40,883 nt of DNA from Alteromonas sp. KUL106 (GTDB lineage Bacteria > Pseudomonadota > Gammaproteobacteria > Enterobacterales > Alteromonadaceae): NCBI RefSeq assembly GCF_009811415.1, contig NZ_BLIG01000033.1, positions 1 to 40,883 of the forward strand. Reading direction: 5' to 3'. Within the stretch, counting starts at the first letter, position 1, and every line of letters begins with the position of its first letter. The translations under genes were made by a program, and so were the position numbers. Positions 12,108-19,962 of this stretch are shown in pieces. Under the pieces are notes generated by a model, which did no database searches, was not told where the DNA came from, and saw nothing but the letters and a program-made list of their open reading frames with translations.

Positions 12108-12482
12108 TTACTTGATTTCTACTTCTGCACCAGCTTCTTCAAGCTCTTTCTTAAGTGCTTCAGCTTCATCTTTGCTTACGCCTTCTTTGATAGCTTTAGG
12201 AGCAGACTCAACTACTTCTTTAGCTTCTTTAAGACCTAGGCCAGTCGCGCCGCGAACTGCTTTGATAACTGCAACTTTGTTAGCGCCGAATGAAGTCATT
12301 ACAACGTCGAACTCAGTCTTTTCTTCTGCAGCAGCAGCTTCACCAGCTACAGCAGGACCAGCAACAGCAACAGCTGCAGCAGATACGTTGAATTTTTCTT
12401 CAGCCGCTTCGATAAGTTCAACCAGTTCCATTACCGGCATTTCAGCGATTGCGTTTAAGATATCTTCTTTAGTTAGAGCCAT
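12108..12482 (-). CDS. rplL: 50S ribosomal protein L7/L12
   Basis: This is the multicopy stalk protein that recruits translation factors to the ribosome. The 124-residue product begins [20 protein letters not shown], the N-terminal dimerisation domain that binds L10. An alanine/glutamate-rich hinge follows near residues 35-55, then the C-terminal factor-binding domain ([32 protein letters not shown]). Length is normal. It lies 57 bp after rplJ in the same transcript. Confidence 0.99.
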   Translation of the reverse strand: MALTKEDILNAIAEMPVMELVELIEAAEEKFNVSAAAVAVAGPAVAGEAAAAEEKTEFDVVMTSFGANKVAVIKAVRGATGLGLKEAKEVVESAPKAIKEGVSKDEAEALKKELEEAGAEVEIK

Positions 12483-12539
12483 GTTCTCTAAACTCCTGGG
12501 TATAAAATGTTAAAAAAATCAATATGCCAAAAACGCCAA

Positions 12540-13058
12540 TTACTTGGTGTCTTTGACCGCCGCCAATACACGCACAAACTTGCCAGGAACTTCGTTGATT
12601 GTTTGAACGAATTTCCCAACTGGTGCTTTGAAGGTCGCAAGTAGTCTTGCAAGCGCTTCGTCGCGGGTAGGTAGTGCTGCAACTGCGTCCAATTTCTCTG
12701 GACCAAGAAGACCGCTACCAATTGAAAGTGCAGTAACTTTTAGCTTATCGTTAGTCTTACCGAAGTCTTTGAAAAGACGTGCCGCACCGCCTGGTGCGTC
12801 GATAGAGAAACCATAGATAAGCGGACCAGTTAAGGCGCTGTCTAAGTCTGCAAATTGACTGTCTGCTAGAGCACGTTTTGCAAGAGTGTTACGTACAACC
12901 TTTAGGTATACGCCTTGCTCACGAGCTTTAACACGTAGGTCAGTCAGTTCACTAACTTCCATCCCACGGTATTCAGCAACGGCTACGGATAGAGCGCGAG
13001 ACGCAACTTCAGAAACTTCTGCTACGATCTCTTTTTTTGCTGCTAAACCTAGTGCCAC
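12540..13058 (-). CDS. rplJ: 50S ribosomal protein L10
   Basis: L10 anchors the L7/L12 stalk to 23S rRNA and, as the L10-L12 complex, represses its own mRNA in E. coli. I place the start at a GTG giving [20 protein letters not shown] (172 residues). An AGAGGTGA ribosome site lies about 8 bases upstream, and family members begin MAL. A GTG nine bases further upstream is in frame but would overlap that site. The conserved [11 protein letters not shown] segment and the C-terminal L12-binding helix region ([20 protein letters not shown]) are present. Confidence 0.97.
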   Translation of the reverse strand: MALGLAAKKEIVAEVSEVASRALSVAVAEYRGMEVSELTDLRVKAREQGVYLKVVRNTLAKRALADSQFADLDSALTGPLIYGFSIDAPGGAARLFKDFGKTNDKLKVTALSIGSGLLGPEKLDAVAALPTRDEALARLLATFKAPVGKFVQTINEVPGKFVRVLAAVKDTK

Positions 13059-13337
13059 TGAGTTCACCTCTTTGTATCTGATGTTGTTTGTAGTTACCTA
13101 CTTACGTCATCAGGGTTCACAGATTGATACCAACCCTCATGGTTGATACCGCTCTACGGTGTTTGTTACCCCAGAGAGTCTGAGTCAAACCACCGTCTGC
13201 GCAGGTTGTTGTATTAAGCAGTGTGTTGACTGTGAAAGTTCTCTTACCTCTTCCACCACACCGCACCTGCGGTCTTGGACGGGAGCTGCTTATTAGCACT
13301 GCTAATTATCACAGCTCCAACCCATAACCTTTAAGAG
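13059..13337 (-). promoter_or_regulatory. rplJ leader, probable L10-binding autoregulatory region
   Basis: The roughly 300-bp gap before rplJ is the usual place of the L10 leader, where L10-L12 binds the mRNA to repress translation. On the minus strand it contains several local hairpins, including ACCGCA-GGT-GCGGT near 13260-13275 and TTAGCAGTGCTAA near 13292-13304. I recognise it from position and foldable content rather than from a base-by-base match to the known leader, and the exact limits are not fixed. Confidence 0.5.
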
Positions 13338-13365
13338 ATTTCGATGAGCCTGAGCTCAGCGAAAT
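13338..13365 (-). promoter_or_regulatory. Hairpin abutting the rplA stop codon
   Basis: A bipartite stem (ATTTCG...CGAAAT enclosing TGAGC...GCTCA with single-base bulges) begins at the rplA stop codon. No T-run follows on the minus strand. It may protect or process the rplKA mRNA end rather than terminate. Confidence 0.45.
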
Positions 13366-14060
13366 TAAAGACCTACAGAAGCCTTATCTAGAGCAACACC
13401 AGCACCCATTGTAGTGCTTAGGCTGATCTTCTTGATGTATGTACCTTTAGCAGAAGAAGGCTTCGCTTTCTTCAGTGCTTCAAGTAGCGCTTCAAGGTTT
13501 TCTTGAATTTGGTTCGCTTCGAACGCAATCTTACCAATGCTTGCATGGATGATACCGTTCTTATCGTTACGGTAGCGTACCTGACCAGCTTTAGCGTTCT
13601 TAACTGCCGTTGCAACGTCAGGCGTTACAGTGCCAGTTTTAGGGTTAGGCATAAGGCCACGTGGACCTAAGATTTGACCTAGTTGACCAACAACGCGCAT
13701 CGCGTCTGGGCTAGCAACTACTACGTCAAAATTCATTTCGCCTTTCTTAACTAGCTCAGCAAGGTCGTCCATACCAACGATGTCCGCACCCGCTTCTTTA
13801 GCCGCTTCAGCATTAGCACCTTGAGTGAATACTGCAACGCGAACGTCTTTACCAGTACCGTTAGGTAGTACAGTTGCACCACGTACGTTTTGGTCAGATT
13901 TCTTCGCATCGATACCAAGGTTAACTGCTACGTCAACGCTTTCTGCAAACTTAGCTGTTGCTAGTTCTTTAAGAAGCGCTACTGCTTCGTTGATTTCGTA
14001 CTCTTTGCTTGCGTCCACTTTTTCGCGGATAAGGCGAGCGCGTTTAGTTAATTTAGCCAT
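13365..14060 (-). CDS. rplA: 50S ribosomal protein L1
   Basis: L1 forms the mobile L1 stalk near the ribosomal E site and represses translation of the rplKA mRNA in E. coli. The 231-residue product begins [16 protein letters not shown] and holds the conserved block [19 protein letters not shown] in the middle. It follows rplK with only 4 bp between stop and start, indicating translational coupling. Length is close to the usual 234. Confidence 0.99.
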   Translation of the reverse strand: MAKLTKRARLIREKVDASKEYEINEAVALLKELATAKFAESVDVAVNLGIDAKKSDQNVRGATVLPNGTGKDVRVAVFTQGANAEAAKEAGADIVGMDDLAELVKKGEMNFDVVVASPDAMRVVGQLGQILGPRGLMPNPKTGTVTPDVATAVKNAKAGQVRYRNDKNGIIHASIGKIAFEANQIQENLEALLEALKKAKPSSAKGTYIKKISLSTTMGAGVALDKASVGL

Positions 14061-14064
14061 TCGA

Positions 14065-14493
14065 TTAGTCCTCTACCTTCAAGCCCATTGAGCGAGCAGA
14101 ACCCGCGATAGTGCGTACCGCTGCATCTAGATCAGCTGCAGTAAGGTCTGGCTCTTTAGTTTTAGCAATCTCTTCCAACTGAGCGCGAGTAACAGTACCC
14201 ACTTTTTCAGTGTTAGGACGGCCAGAACCACTCTTGATGCCCGCTGCTTTCTTAAGCAGGTAAGACGCAGGAGGAGTCTTTGTTTCGAATGTGAAAGAAC
14301 GGTCTTCGTATACAGTAATTTCTACTGGTACCGGAGCGCCTTTCTCAAGACTTTCAGTTTTCGCGTTGAAAGCCTTACAGAATTCCATGATGTTCACACC
14401 GTGCTGACCTAGTGCAGGACCAACCGGTGGACTTGGGTTAGCAGCGCCAGCTGCAACCTGAAGCTTGATAATACCGCTTACTTTTTTAGCCAT
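14065..14493 (-). CDS. rplK: 50S ribosomal protein L11
   Basis: L11 binds the GTPase-associated centre of 23S rRNA and is needed for RelA activation in the stringent response. The 142-residue product begins [20 protein letters not shown] and carries [20 protein letters not shown], the family hallmark, at residues 20-40. The C-terminal RNA-binding domain ends in [15 protein letters not shown]. It is the first gene of rplKAJL-rpoBC and has its own near-consensus promoter about 90 bp upstream. Confidence 0.99.
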   Translation of the reverse strand: MAKKVSGIIKLQVAAGAANPSPPVGPALGQHGVNIMEFCKAFNAKTESLEKGAPVPVEITVYEDRSFTFETKTPPASYLLKKAAGIKSGSGRPNTEKVGTVTRAQLEEIAKTKEPDLTAADLDAAVRTIAGSARSMGLKVED

Positions 14494-14583
14494 TTTACAT
14501 GCTCTCTTGTTTGGGTCTAACGCCTCGCAAATACAGAGATTATTTGCTCAATCGGCTTCCCGTTTCCGTTTAAAAGGGCGCGC

Positions 14584-14612
14584 ATTATATAAGGTGATTA
14601 ATTACTATGCAA
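14584..14612 (-). promoter_or_regulatory. Sigma-70 promoter of rplKAJL-rpoBC
   Basis: On the minus strand TTGCAT (14612-14607), a 17-bp spacer and a perfect TATAAT (14589-14584) form a near-consensus promoter. A GC-rich GCGCGCC stretch follows the -10, the type of discriminator associated with stringent control. This gives a leader of about 80 bases before rplK, a plausible place for L1 autoregulation. The promoter lies just after the terminator of the upstream signalling genes. Confidence 0.85.
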
Positions 14613-14670
14613 GGGCTAATTAGAATAAAAAACGGTCGAAAGTTCAGTATTTTTGCACGCTTACTTTCTA

Positions 14671-14731
14671 ATACCAATCCGCATAGATAATTGCTCTCGC
14701 TGAGTGGGTAATTATCTATGCGGGCTGGTAT
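14671..14731. repeat. Dispersed inverted-repeat element (full copy)
   Basis: The 22-base arms (14671-14692 and 14710-14731) match at 20 of 22 positions and flank a 17-base centre. The left arm starts ATACCAATCCGCATAGATAA. A single arm of the same sequence recurs at 38787-38807, so this is a dispersed repeat and not just a local hairpin. It lies in the gap between the GGDEF gene and rplK. Confidence 0.8.
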
Positions 14732-14746
14732 AATGGGCAAACACAA

Positions 14747-14775
14747 ACAAAAAAGCCCCTATCAGGGGGACTTTT
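14747..14775 (-). terminator. Terminator after the GGDEF gene
   Basis: On the minus strand the stem AAGTCCCC/GGGGCTT, with one G-T pair and a short loop, is followed by a run of T. It lies 50 bp past the cyclase stop codon and before the rplK promoter, so the signalling genes and rplK appear to be separate transcripts. Confidence 0.75.
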
Positions 14776-14825
14776 CAATATGACATCAAATCATGTTGGC
14801 AAGCTTTTTCAGGTTCCCTTTGTTT

Positions 14826-15782
14826 TTAGGCGTACTTGATAAATTGATTACGGCCATTATTTTTTGCTCTATAGAGCGCCTTATCAGCTTTGGATATGGC
14901 ATCTTCAGGTGACTGCGCCTTAGATAGCGAACAGAAGCCAGCGCTAGCAGTCATTATGAACATTTGCTGATCAATTTTTACTGCCCTTTCTTTTAGCTTT
15001 TTCATTGCCCGAGATAGATACAGCTCCGCCTCATCCTCTTTACAATGAGTAAGAACGACCATGAACTCTTCTCCCCCCCAACGCCCTACTATGTCAGCTG
15101 CTCGCGCTTCTTCTTCCAGACAATAGGCAAATTTCTTTAACGCCACATCACCCACATCATGACCATAGACATCATTAATTTTTTTGAAATGGTCAATATC
15201 AAAAAGAATTATTACCGCATCTTCGCTACTTCTTTTGGTGGCGTGCCATTGGTATTTTAAAAACGTGTTCAAAAAGCGTCGGTTCTTCAGGCCGGTTAGC
15301 TCATCAGTAGTCGCTTTAAGAGACGCAATGCGTGCTTTCTTAGCATGAACGAGTTCCGCATCCTGCAGCGCCTTCAATCTCGATGTGATTTTAATGAGGT
15401 GTTCATCTAACTGCACAAGCATTGCAGCTGGCAATCTAGACTCTTTATAACGCAGTGCCGATATATAGCCCGGAACGCATGTTTTAACACCGCAGTTTTC
15501 AAGTTCTACAAATAACTGAATCGGAAATAAACCGGTTCTCTTTGTTGTTTTTGTCGCTATTTCTATAATGTTTTCGGTTTCGTAAACGCTGGATCTTACG
15601 TTGAGGAGCTGTTGAATATTCCCTTTGCAGACAACGTCTGGCACTTTGGTATGAAATTGACGGTTGTAGCTGAGTATCTCACCATCCATTGCAGCAATTA
15701 CAGCAGGCTCAGTTATGTTGTCTAATACAGAGCGCAGGCTCACATCACCAGCTAACTTAGTGTGGTCAACCGAAATACTCAC
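14826..15782 (-). CDS. PAS-GGDEF diguanylate cyclase
   Basis: Predicted to make cyclic di-GMP from two GTP. The 318-residue protein has no signal peptide or membrane segment, so it should be cytosolic. Residues about 15-130 look like a PAS-type sensor (ITEPAVIAAMDGEILSYNRQ). A helical linker and the wide turn DELTGLKNRRFL follow, then the GGDEF domain with active-site GGEEF at 236-240 and an intact inhibitory I-site RAAD at 227-230, so activity and product feedback are both expected. The start is GTG with a strong GGGAGG site five bases ahead. It lies within the end of the upstream gene and overlaps it by 17 bp, which indicates translational coupling. The ligand sensed is unknown. Confidence 0.93.
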   Translation of the reverse strand: MSISVDHTKLAGDVSLRSVLDNITEPAVIAAMDGEILSYNRQFHTKVPDVVCKGNIQQLLNVRSSVYETENIIEIATKTTKRTGLFPIQLFVELENCGVKTCVPGYISALRYKESRLPAAMLVQLDEHLIKITSRLKALQDAELVHAKKARIASLKATTDELTGLKNRRFLNTFLKYQWHATKRSSEDAVIILFDIDHFKKINDVYGHDVGDVALKKFAYCLEEEARAADIVGRWGGEEFMVVLTHCKEDEAELYLSRAMKKLKERAVKIDQQMFIMTASAGFCSLSKAQSPEDAISKADKALYRAKNNGRNQFIKYA

Positions 15783-16293
15783 TTATTCCTCCCATCTCAT
15801 CATTATGCGGTTCTAAATGGATAACGATGTGGCAATGACCATCTCCGCTTGCGATCGTCTTTTTCAACTCAACAGCGGCATAAGAAAATTCCGTTGACAC
15901 GATTTTTCCAAAGACGTTTGCCGTCATTGAACAAAGCGGACGTTTCCCTACCACATTCACACCAAAAGGGCATTGGGTGTTGATTAAAACTATAGCGTTT
16001 CTAGATATCTCTGAAACCCTAAATCGACCGCCTATTCTTCGTTTTAAATCGACTAGTATATGCGCCATTGTTTCTATCGTCATGGCATCATCATTTAGCT
16101 CCCTTTTGTATTTGTCGTACAGCATCTCTCCGACTTTGTCAGCAACCAAGCTGATGAAACTTTTTGACTCTTCAAATCCAATAACATCCTCCAACAGCTT
16201 TTCAAGCTCTAGCAGGATAGTTTGATGGAATGAGCTGGCGTCAATATCTATGTTTTTACATGCTATGCGTTTTGCAACATTTTGCTCTGCCAT
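15766..16293 (-). CDS. Methanogen-output-domain-1-like sensory protein
   Basis: The 175-residue soluble protein resembles the methanogen output domain 1 (MetOD1) family in its C-terminal part. There, three cysteines are arranged as CPFG (C108), LC (C121) and HCHIVIHL (C154), with NVFGKI and IASGDGHC between. The spacing suggests a metal- or redox-sensing pocket; this is inference, since the family's ligand is not settled. Residues 1-90 are helical and may dimerise. It overlaps the diguanylate cyclase gene by 17 bp, so the two probably act together, with this protein controlling or reading the cyclase. The start ATG follows AAGGGG. The family name is my recollection of the motif and could be wrong. 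Confidence 0.65.
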   Translation of the reverse strand: MAEQNVAKRIACKNIDIDASSFHQTILLELEKLLEDVIGFEESKSFISLVADKVGEMLYDKYKRELNDDAMTIETMAHILVDLKRRIGGRFRVSEISRNAIVLINTQCPFGVNVVGKRPLCSMTANVFGKIVSTEFSYAAVELKKTIASGDGHCHIVIHLEPHNDEMGGISEYFG

Positions 16294-16301
16294 GATAGCC
16301 C

Positions 16302-16318
16302 CTTAAGTTATACTTAAG
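16302..16318. promoter_or_regulatory. Paired CTTAAG palindromes over the ribosome site
   Basis: Two CTTAAG hexamers are separated by TTATA, forming a 17-bp repeat that runs into the AAGGGG ribosome site of the MetOD1-like gene. On the minus strand the spacer yields TATAAC, a possible -10. The arrangement could be an operator or could affect translation. Confidence 0.4.
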
Positions 16319-16500
16319 TTGTAGAACATGACGATTAAATAATCAACAAGTGGGAAAGTTGCTACCTTTTTACCTAACTACGTTAGTCCGTTTTATTTTG
16401 AATAGTGTGTGACGTTAACGTTCGCGCCATGAAAGCTCGATTGATGGGATTATGATATCGATGCTCCGGTGTTTTAATGCGCCATAGCCAATGTCAGAAC

Positions 16501-16528
16501 AAAAAAAAGCCCCTGTAAAGGGGCTTTT
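16501..16528 (-). terminator. Terminator after nusG
   Basis: The 10-bp stem AAAAGCCCCT/AGGGGCTTTT with a 4-base loop is followed by eight T on the minus strand. It ends the tRNA-Trp-secE-nusG transcript 23 bp past nusG. Between here and the MetOD1-like start (16294-16500) I see no gene. Confidence 0.9.
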
Positions 16529-16551
16529 AAAAATTACAAAGCAGAATAGGC

Positions 16552-17100
16552 TTAGCCTTTTTCTACCTGACCAAATTCTAGGTCTACCGGTGTAGAACGT
16601 CCGAAAATAAGTACCGATACTTTTACGCGGCTCTTTTCGTAGTCTACTTCTTCTACTACACCGTTGAAGTCTGCAAACGGACCGTCGATAACGCGAACCA
16701 CTTCGCCTGGCTCGAACAATGTTTTTGGTCTTGGCTTATCAACATTCTCTTCAAGACGGTTTAAGATAGCGTCAGCTTCTTTCTGCGTGATTGGCATTGG
16801 ACGATCTGATGTACCGCCAATAAAACCAAGTACACGAGGTACGCTTTTCACTAAGTGCCATGACTCTTCTGTCATCGCCATTTCTACCAAAACATAACCC
16901 GGATAGAATTTACGCTCAGACTTACGCTTTTGACCCGCACGCATTTCTACCACTTCTTCAGTTGGTACTAGTACCTGACCGAAGTAGTCTTCCATGTTGT
17001 GCATTTTAATATATTCAAGCAGCGTCTTTTTAACGCGAGCTTCGTATTGCGAATAGGCTTGTACTACGTACCATCTTTTCTTTACTGCTTCTTCAGACAT
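16552..17100 (-). CDS. nusG: Transcription termination/antitermination factor NusG
   Basis: NusG binds RNA polymerase, suppresses pausing and links it to Rho or to ribosomal protein S10. The 182-residue product starts [20 protein letters not shown], the NGN domain. It includes [10 protein letters not shown] and [10 protein letters not shown], and ends with a KOW domain ([21 protein letters not shown]). Length matches E. coli (181). Its start is 4 bp from the secE stop, so it is coupled to secE. A strong terminator follows at once, separating it from rplK, which it adjoins in many other bacteria. Confidence 0.99.
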   Translation of the reverse strand: MSEEAVKKRWYVVQAYSQYEARVKKTLLEYIKMHNMEDYFGQVLVPTEEVVEMRAGQKRKSERKFYPGYVLVEMAMTEESWHLVKSVPRVLGFIGGTSDRPMPITQKEADAILNRLEENVDKPRPKTLFEPGEVVRVIDGPFADFNGVVEEVDYEKSRVKVSVLIFGRSTPVDLEFGQVEKG

Positions 17101-17104
17101 ACGT

Positions 17105-17482
17105 TTATGCTCCTATTCCAGTAATAAAGCCAACTACACGAACAATAATGCCGTCTAGTCCCCATAAAATTAGTGCCATAACTAACGTCGCTGCAAGCAC
17201 GATAAGCGTAGTTTGGTTCGCCTCTTGACGAGTAGGCCACACTACTTTGCGAACTTCTGTGCGAGACTCTTTAGCAAAGCTCAAGAAGGTGCTACCTTTT
17301 TCGGTAGTTGCTGCGATGAAACCAGCAATACCCACTACTACGACAATTGCGATGGCACGGTATAGTACCGAGATCTCACCGTACATTGTATTAGCGGTCA
17401 CTAAACCGGCAAGCAGTGCAAAAATCACTACCCATTTAAACATGTCCAACGCATTGGACTGATTTTCCGTCTTTTCGCTCAT
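17105..17482 (-). CDS. secE: Preprotein translocase subunit SecE
   Basis: SecE clamps the SecY channel in the inner membrane. The 125-residue product has the three membrane segments seen in gammaproteobacterial SecE (residues about 15-34, 37-58 and 90-120). The conserved cytoplasmic segment [21 protein letters not shown] lies before the third helix. It lies 81 bp after tRNA-Trp and 4 bp before nusG, the usual arrangement. Confidence 0.98.
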   Translation of the reverse strand: MSEKTENQSNALDMFKWVVIFALLAGLVTANTMYGEISVLYRAIAIVVVVGIAGFIAATTEKGSTFLSFAKESRTEVRKVVWPTRQEANQTTLIVLAATLVMALILWGLDGIIVRVVGFITGIGA

Positions 17483-17563
17483 GTTACGATCCTAGCACTA
17501 CAGCGTCGTTGATTTACGCATTTGGTTAATGCGCAATTTAAAAATTCTTAGTTTAAGTAAATT

Positions 17564-17640
17564 TGGCAGGGGTGGAGGGACTCGAACCCCCAACCATCGG
17601 TTTTGGAGACCGCTGTTCTACCAATTCGAACTACACCCCT
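17564..17640 (-). tRNA. tRNA-Trp (anticodon CCA)
   Basis: The minus strand gives a full cloverleaf. The acceptor stem AGGGGTG pairs with its complement before the discriminator G and an encoded CCA end. The anticodon loop CTCCAAA reads UGG, and the T-arm contains GGTTCGAGTCC. It is close to E. coli tRNA-Trp. It is the first gene of the secE-nusG transcript. Confidence 0.97.
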
Positions 17641-17732
17641 GTGGTGTCATCAAGACAAAATTTACTTACACTGCCCTTGGGAATAATGCGTCTTTTCTGA
17701 GGAAAGTGCGGTATCGCAAGGGAGGGACGCGT

Positions 17733-17760
17733 ATTATACTTAACCACTTTCAAGATACAA
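17733..17760 (-). promoter_or_regulatory. Promoter of tRNA-Trp-secE-nusG
   Basis: On the minus strand TTGTAT (17760-17755), a 16-bp spacer and a perfect TATAAT (17738-17733) are followed by the GC-rich ACGCGTCCCTCCC. Such a discriminator is typical of stable-RNA promoters under ppGpp control. The tRNA begins about 93 bp downstream. Confidence 0.75.
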
Positions 17761-17806
17761 GCGCTTTATCTCTCCTAGATGCTCTTCCCATTATTTCTCA
17801 CTCAAC

Positions 17807-19648
17807 TTATTCCACACCAATAAAACCACCCGTTTGGTGCGCCCATAGCTTGGCATAAATACCGTTGTAAGCAATAAGCTCTGCATGCGTTCCCTGCTCT
17901 ACAATCTTGCCTTTATCCAGTACCAGTAAACGGTCCATTTGTGCAATTGTCGATAAACGGTGAGCAATCGCAAGCACGGTTTTGCCTTCCATCACTTTAT
18001 CTAAGCACGCTTGAATCGCTGCCTCTACTTCTGAGTCTAATGCCGATGTCGCTTCGTCTAGTACCAGCACGGGCGCGTCTTTTAACAATACTCGCGCAAT
18101 AGCGATACGTTGCCTTTGTCCACCAGATAACTTTACTCCGCGCTCGCCCACATGGGCGTCGTAGCCTGTTCTGCCATAGCTATCGGTAAGGGTAAGAATA
18201 AAATCATGCGCTTCTGCCTGCTTAGCCGCCCGAATCATATCGTCTTCCGTTGCGTCGGTTCGACCGTAGAGAATATTGTCGCGTACCGAGCGGTGCATGA
18301 GCGAAGTATCTTGTGTCACCATACTGATTTTGGCACGAAGTGTTTCTTGCCCAACCTCAGTGATATCTTGCCCGTCAATAATAATACGGCCGCTTTGCGT
18401 ATCGTAAAAACGCATAAGCAGATTTACTAGGGTAGACTTGCCCGCGCCTGAGCGCCCCACCAACCCAACTTTTTCCCCCGGTTTTATGGTTAAATCCAAA
18501 TGATTAAACACATCAATAGGTTTGTCATCCGCACCTGAATAAGAGAAATTAACGTCATCAAACGTAATGCCCCCACCAGCGACGCGCAGAGCATTTGCTT
18601 CTGGTTTGTCTTGTACCGCAATAGGCTGTGCTAACGTATTCATGCCGTCTTGCACAGTACCTAAGTTTTCAAACAGGCCCGATACTTCCCACATTACCCA
18701 GTGAGACATACCGTTTAGTCGCAAACACAGACTAATAGCAATAGCGATATCACCGGGGCTCGCAATATTTTCCAACCACAAATACACAGACAGCGCACCG
18801 ATAGTGAAAATGAGAATAGCATTGGCCATTTCCACGCAGAATTCCAACACGGTAACCAAACGCATTTGCGGATAAACCGTTTTAAGAAACCCATCCATAC
18901 TCTCTTTTGCGTAATCCGCTTCGCGGCGACTATGTGAAAACAGCTTTACCGTTGTGATATTGGTATAGCTATCAACAATACGTCCGGTCATTAGTGAGCG
19001 TGCGTCTGCTTGCTTTTGCGAGACCTCTTTTAGTTTAGGTACCAATACCTTTAAAATTCCAATGTAGACAAAGAACCATACAATCAGCGGCATGGCCAAG
19101 CGCCAGTCGGTACTAAAAATAAGTACCACCATTGAGATAAAATACACACTTATATACACCAACAGGTCGAGTACCTTGGTGACAGTTTCTCTCACTGACA
19201 GAGCCGTTTGCATGACCTTCGTGGCAACACGTCCGGCAAATTCATCGTGAAAAAACGTAAGACTTTGTCCCAGTAAGTAGCGATGCGCTTGCCATCTAAT
19301 GCGCATAGGATAGTTGCCCATCAGGGACTGACGAGAAAATAGCGAGCGCAAAAGAATGAAAAGTGGAATGAGAACAAGTACTGTGCCCCCCATTCCAATA
19401 AGCGTAAACTTCTGGTCAGCCAAAAACGTCTCGCGATTTTGCTCAGAAAACCAGTCAACGAGCTGCCCTAAAAAGCCAAACAATGCCACTTCTAACATGG
19501 CCACTATTGCACTGAGCACAGAAACGGTGAGGATTACTCCCCACATGCCCTTGGTATAGTATTTACAAAAAGCAACGATACCCTGAGGTGGTTGAGTGGG
19601 CGGTGTATCTGGGAAAGGCTGGGTCAGCTTTTCAAAAAATGAAAACAT
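17807..19648 (-). CDS. ABC-type exporter, fused membrane and ATPase domains
   Basis: A 613-residue half-transporter of the ABCB/MsbA-like exporter type, expected to work as a dimer in the inner membrane. Six membrane segments lie in residues about 30-320. The ATPase domain has Walker A GRSGAGKST (Lys404), the ABC signature LSGGQRQRIAIAR near 505, Walker B VLVLDEATSALD near 530 and the switch histidine in AIAHRLSTI. The substrate cannot be told from the sequence; multidrug or lipid export are the usual roles. It stands alone and ends just before the tRNA-Trp promoter. Confidence 0.92.
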   Translation of the reverse strand: MFSFFEKLTQPFPDTPPTQPPQGIVAFCKYYTKGMWGVILTVSVLSAIVAMLEVALFGFLGQLVDWFSEQNRETFLADQKFTLIGMGGTVLVLIPLFILLRSLFSRQSLMGNYPMRIRWQAHRYLLGQSLTFFHDEFAGRVATKVMQTALSVRETVTKVLDLLVYISVYFISMVVLIFSTDWRLAMPLIVWFFVYIGILKVLVPKLKEVSQKQADARSLMTGRIVDSYTNITTVKLFSHSRREADYAKESMDGFLKTVYPQMRLVTVLEFCVEMANAILIFTIGALSVYLWLENIASPGDIAIAISLCLRLNGMSHWVMWEVSGLFENLGTVQDGMNTLAQPIAVQDKPEANALRVAGGGITFDDVNFSYSGADDKPIDVFNHLDLTIKPGEKVGLVGRSGAGKSTLVNLLMRFYDTQSGRIIIDGQDITEVGQETLRAKISMVTQDTSLMHRSVRDNILYGRTDATEDDMIRAAKQAEAHDFILTLTDSYGRTGYDAHVGERGVKLSGGQRQRIAIARVLLKDAPVLVLDEATSALDSEVEAAIQACLDKVMEGKTVLAIAHRLSTIAQMDRLLVLDKGKIVEQGTHAELIAYNGIYAKLWAHQTGGFIGVE

Positions 19649-19962
19649 GTAAAACTCGTTAGTTATTCAGTGACAGATGATTTGTTCGTGTTGCCAATGC
19701 TAGATCGCTATAACGTGGCTTGACCGCATCGACCATTGCGGTATGTTTTTGTTACAAGGGTCAATGCGATAAGTACGCAATTCTACACTAAATGTTCACG
19801 CCTTGTCGGTGATACATTGGTTTGTTTAATACAATTTCATTGTCGTGCTTTGTCGCCTTTTTTACTTCAATTTCGCTTAAGCAAAAATGCAAAACACGTT
19901 AAGCATCCGTTTATATGCGATTAATCTGCTTTTTGTCGTTTTGACTTTTATTCATACTTCAC
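19649..19962. other. Divergent intergenic region, no gene seen
   Basis: This 314-bp AT-rich gap separates the ABC exporter (minus) from the DUF5916 gene (plus). It must hold both promoters. A TTGACT at 19941-19946 could be a -35 for the right-hand gene, but the matching -10 (TGGATA) is poor. No hairpin, RNA gene or small frame stands out. Confidence 0.5.

Noticed and set aside
12052..12513. 153-codon plus-strand frame opposite rplL
   Set aside because: Its serine/alanine-rich sequence is the mirror of the rplL alanine/glutamate hinge; no ribosome site.
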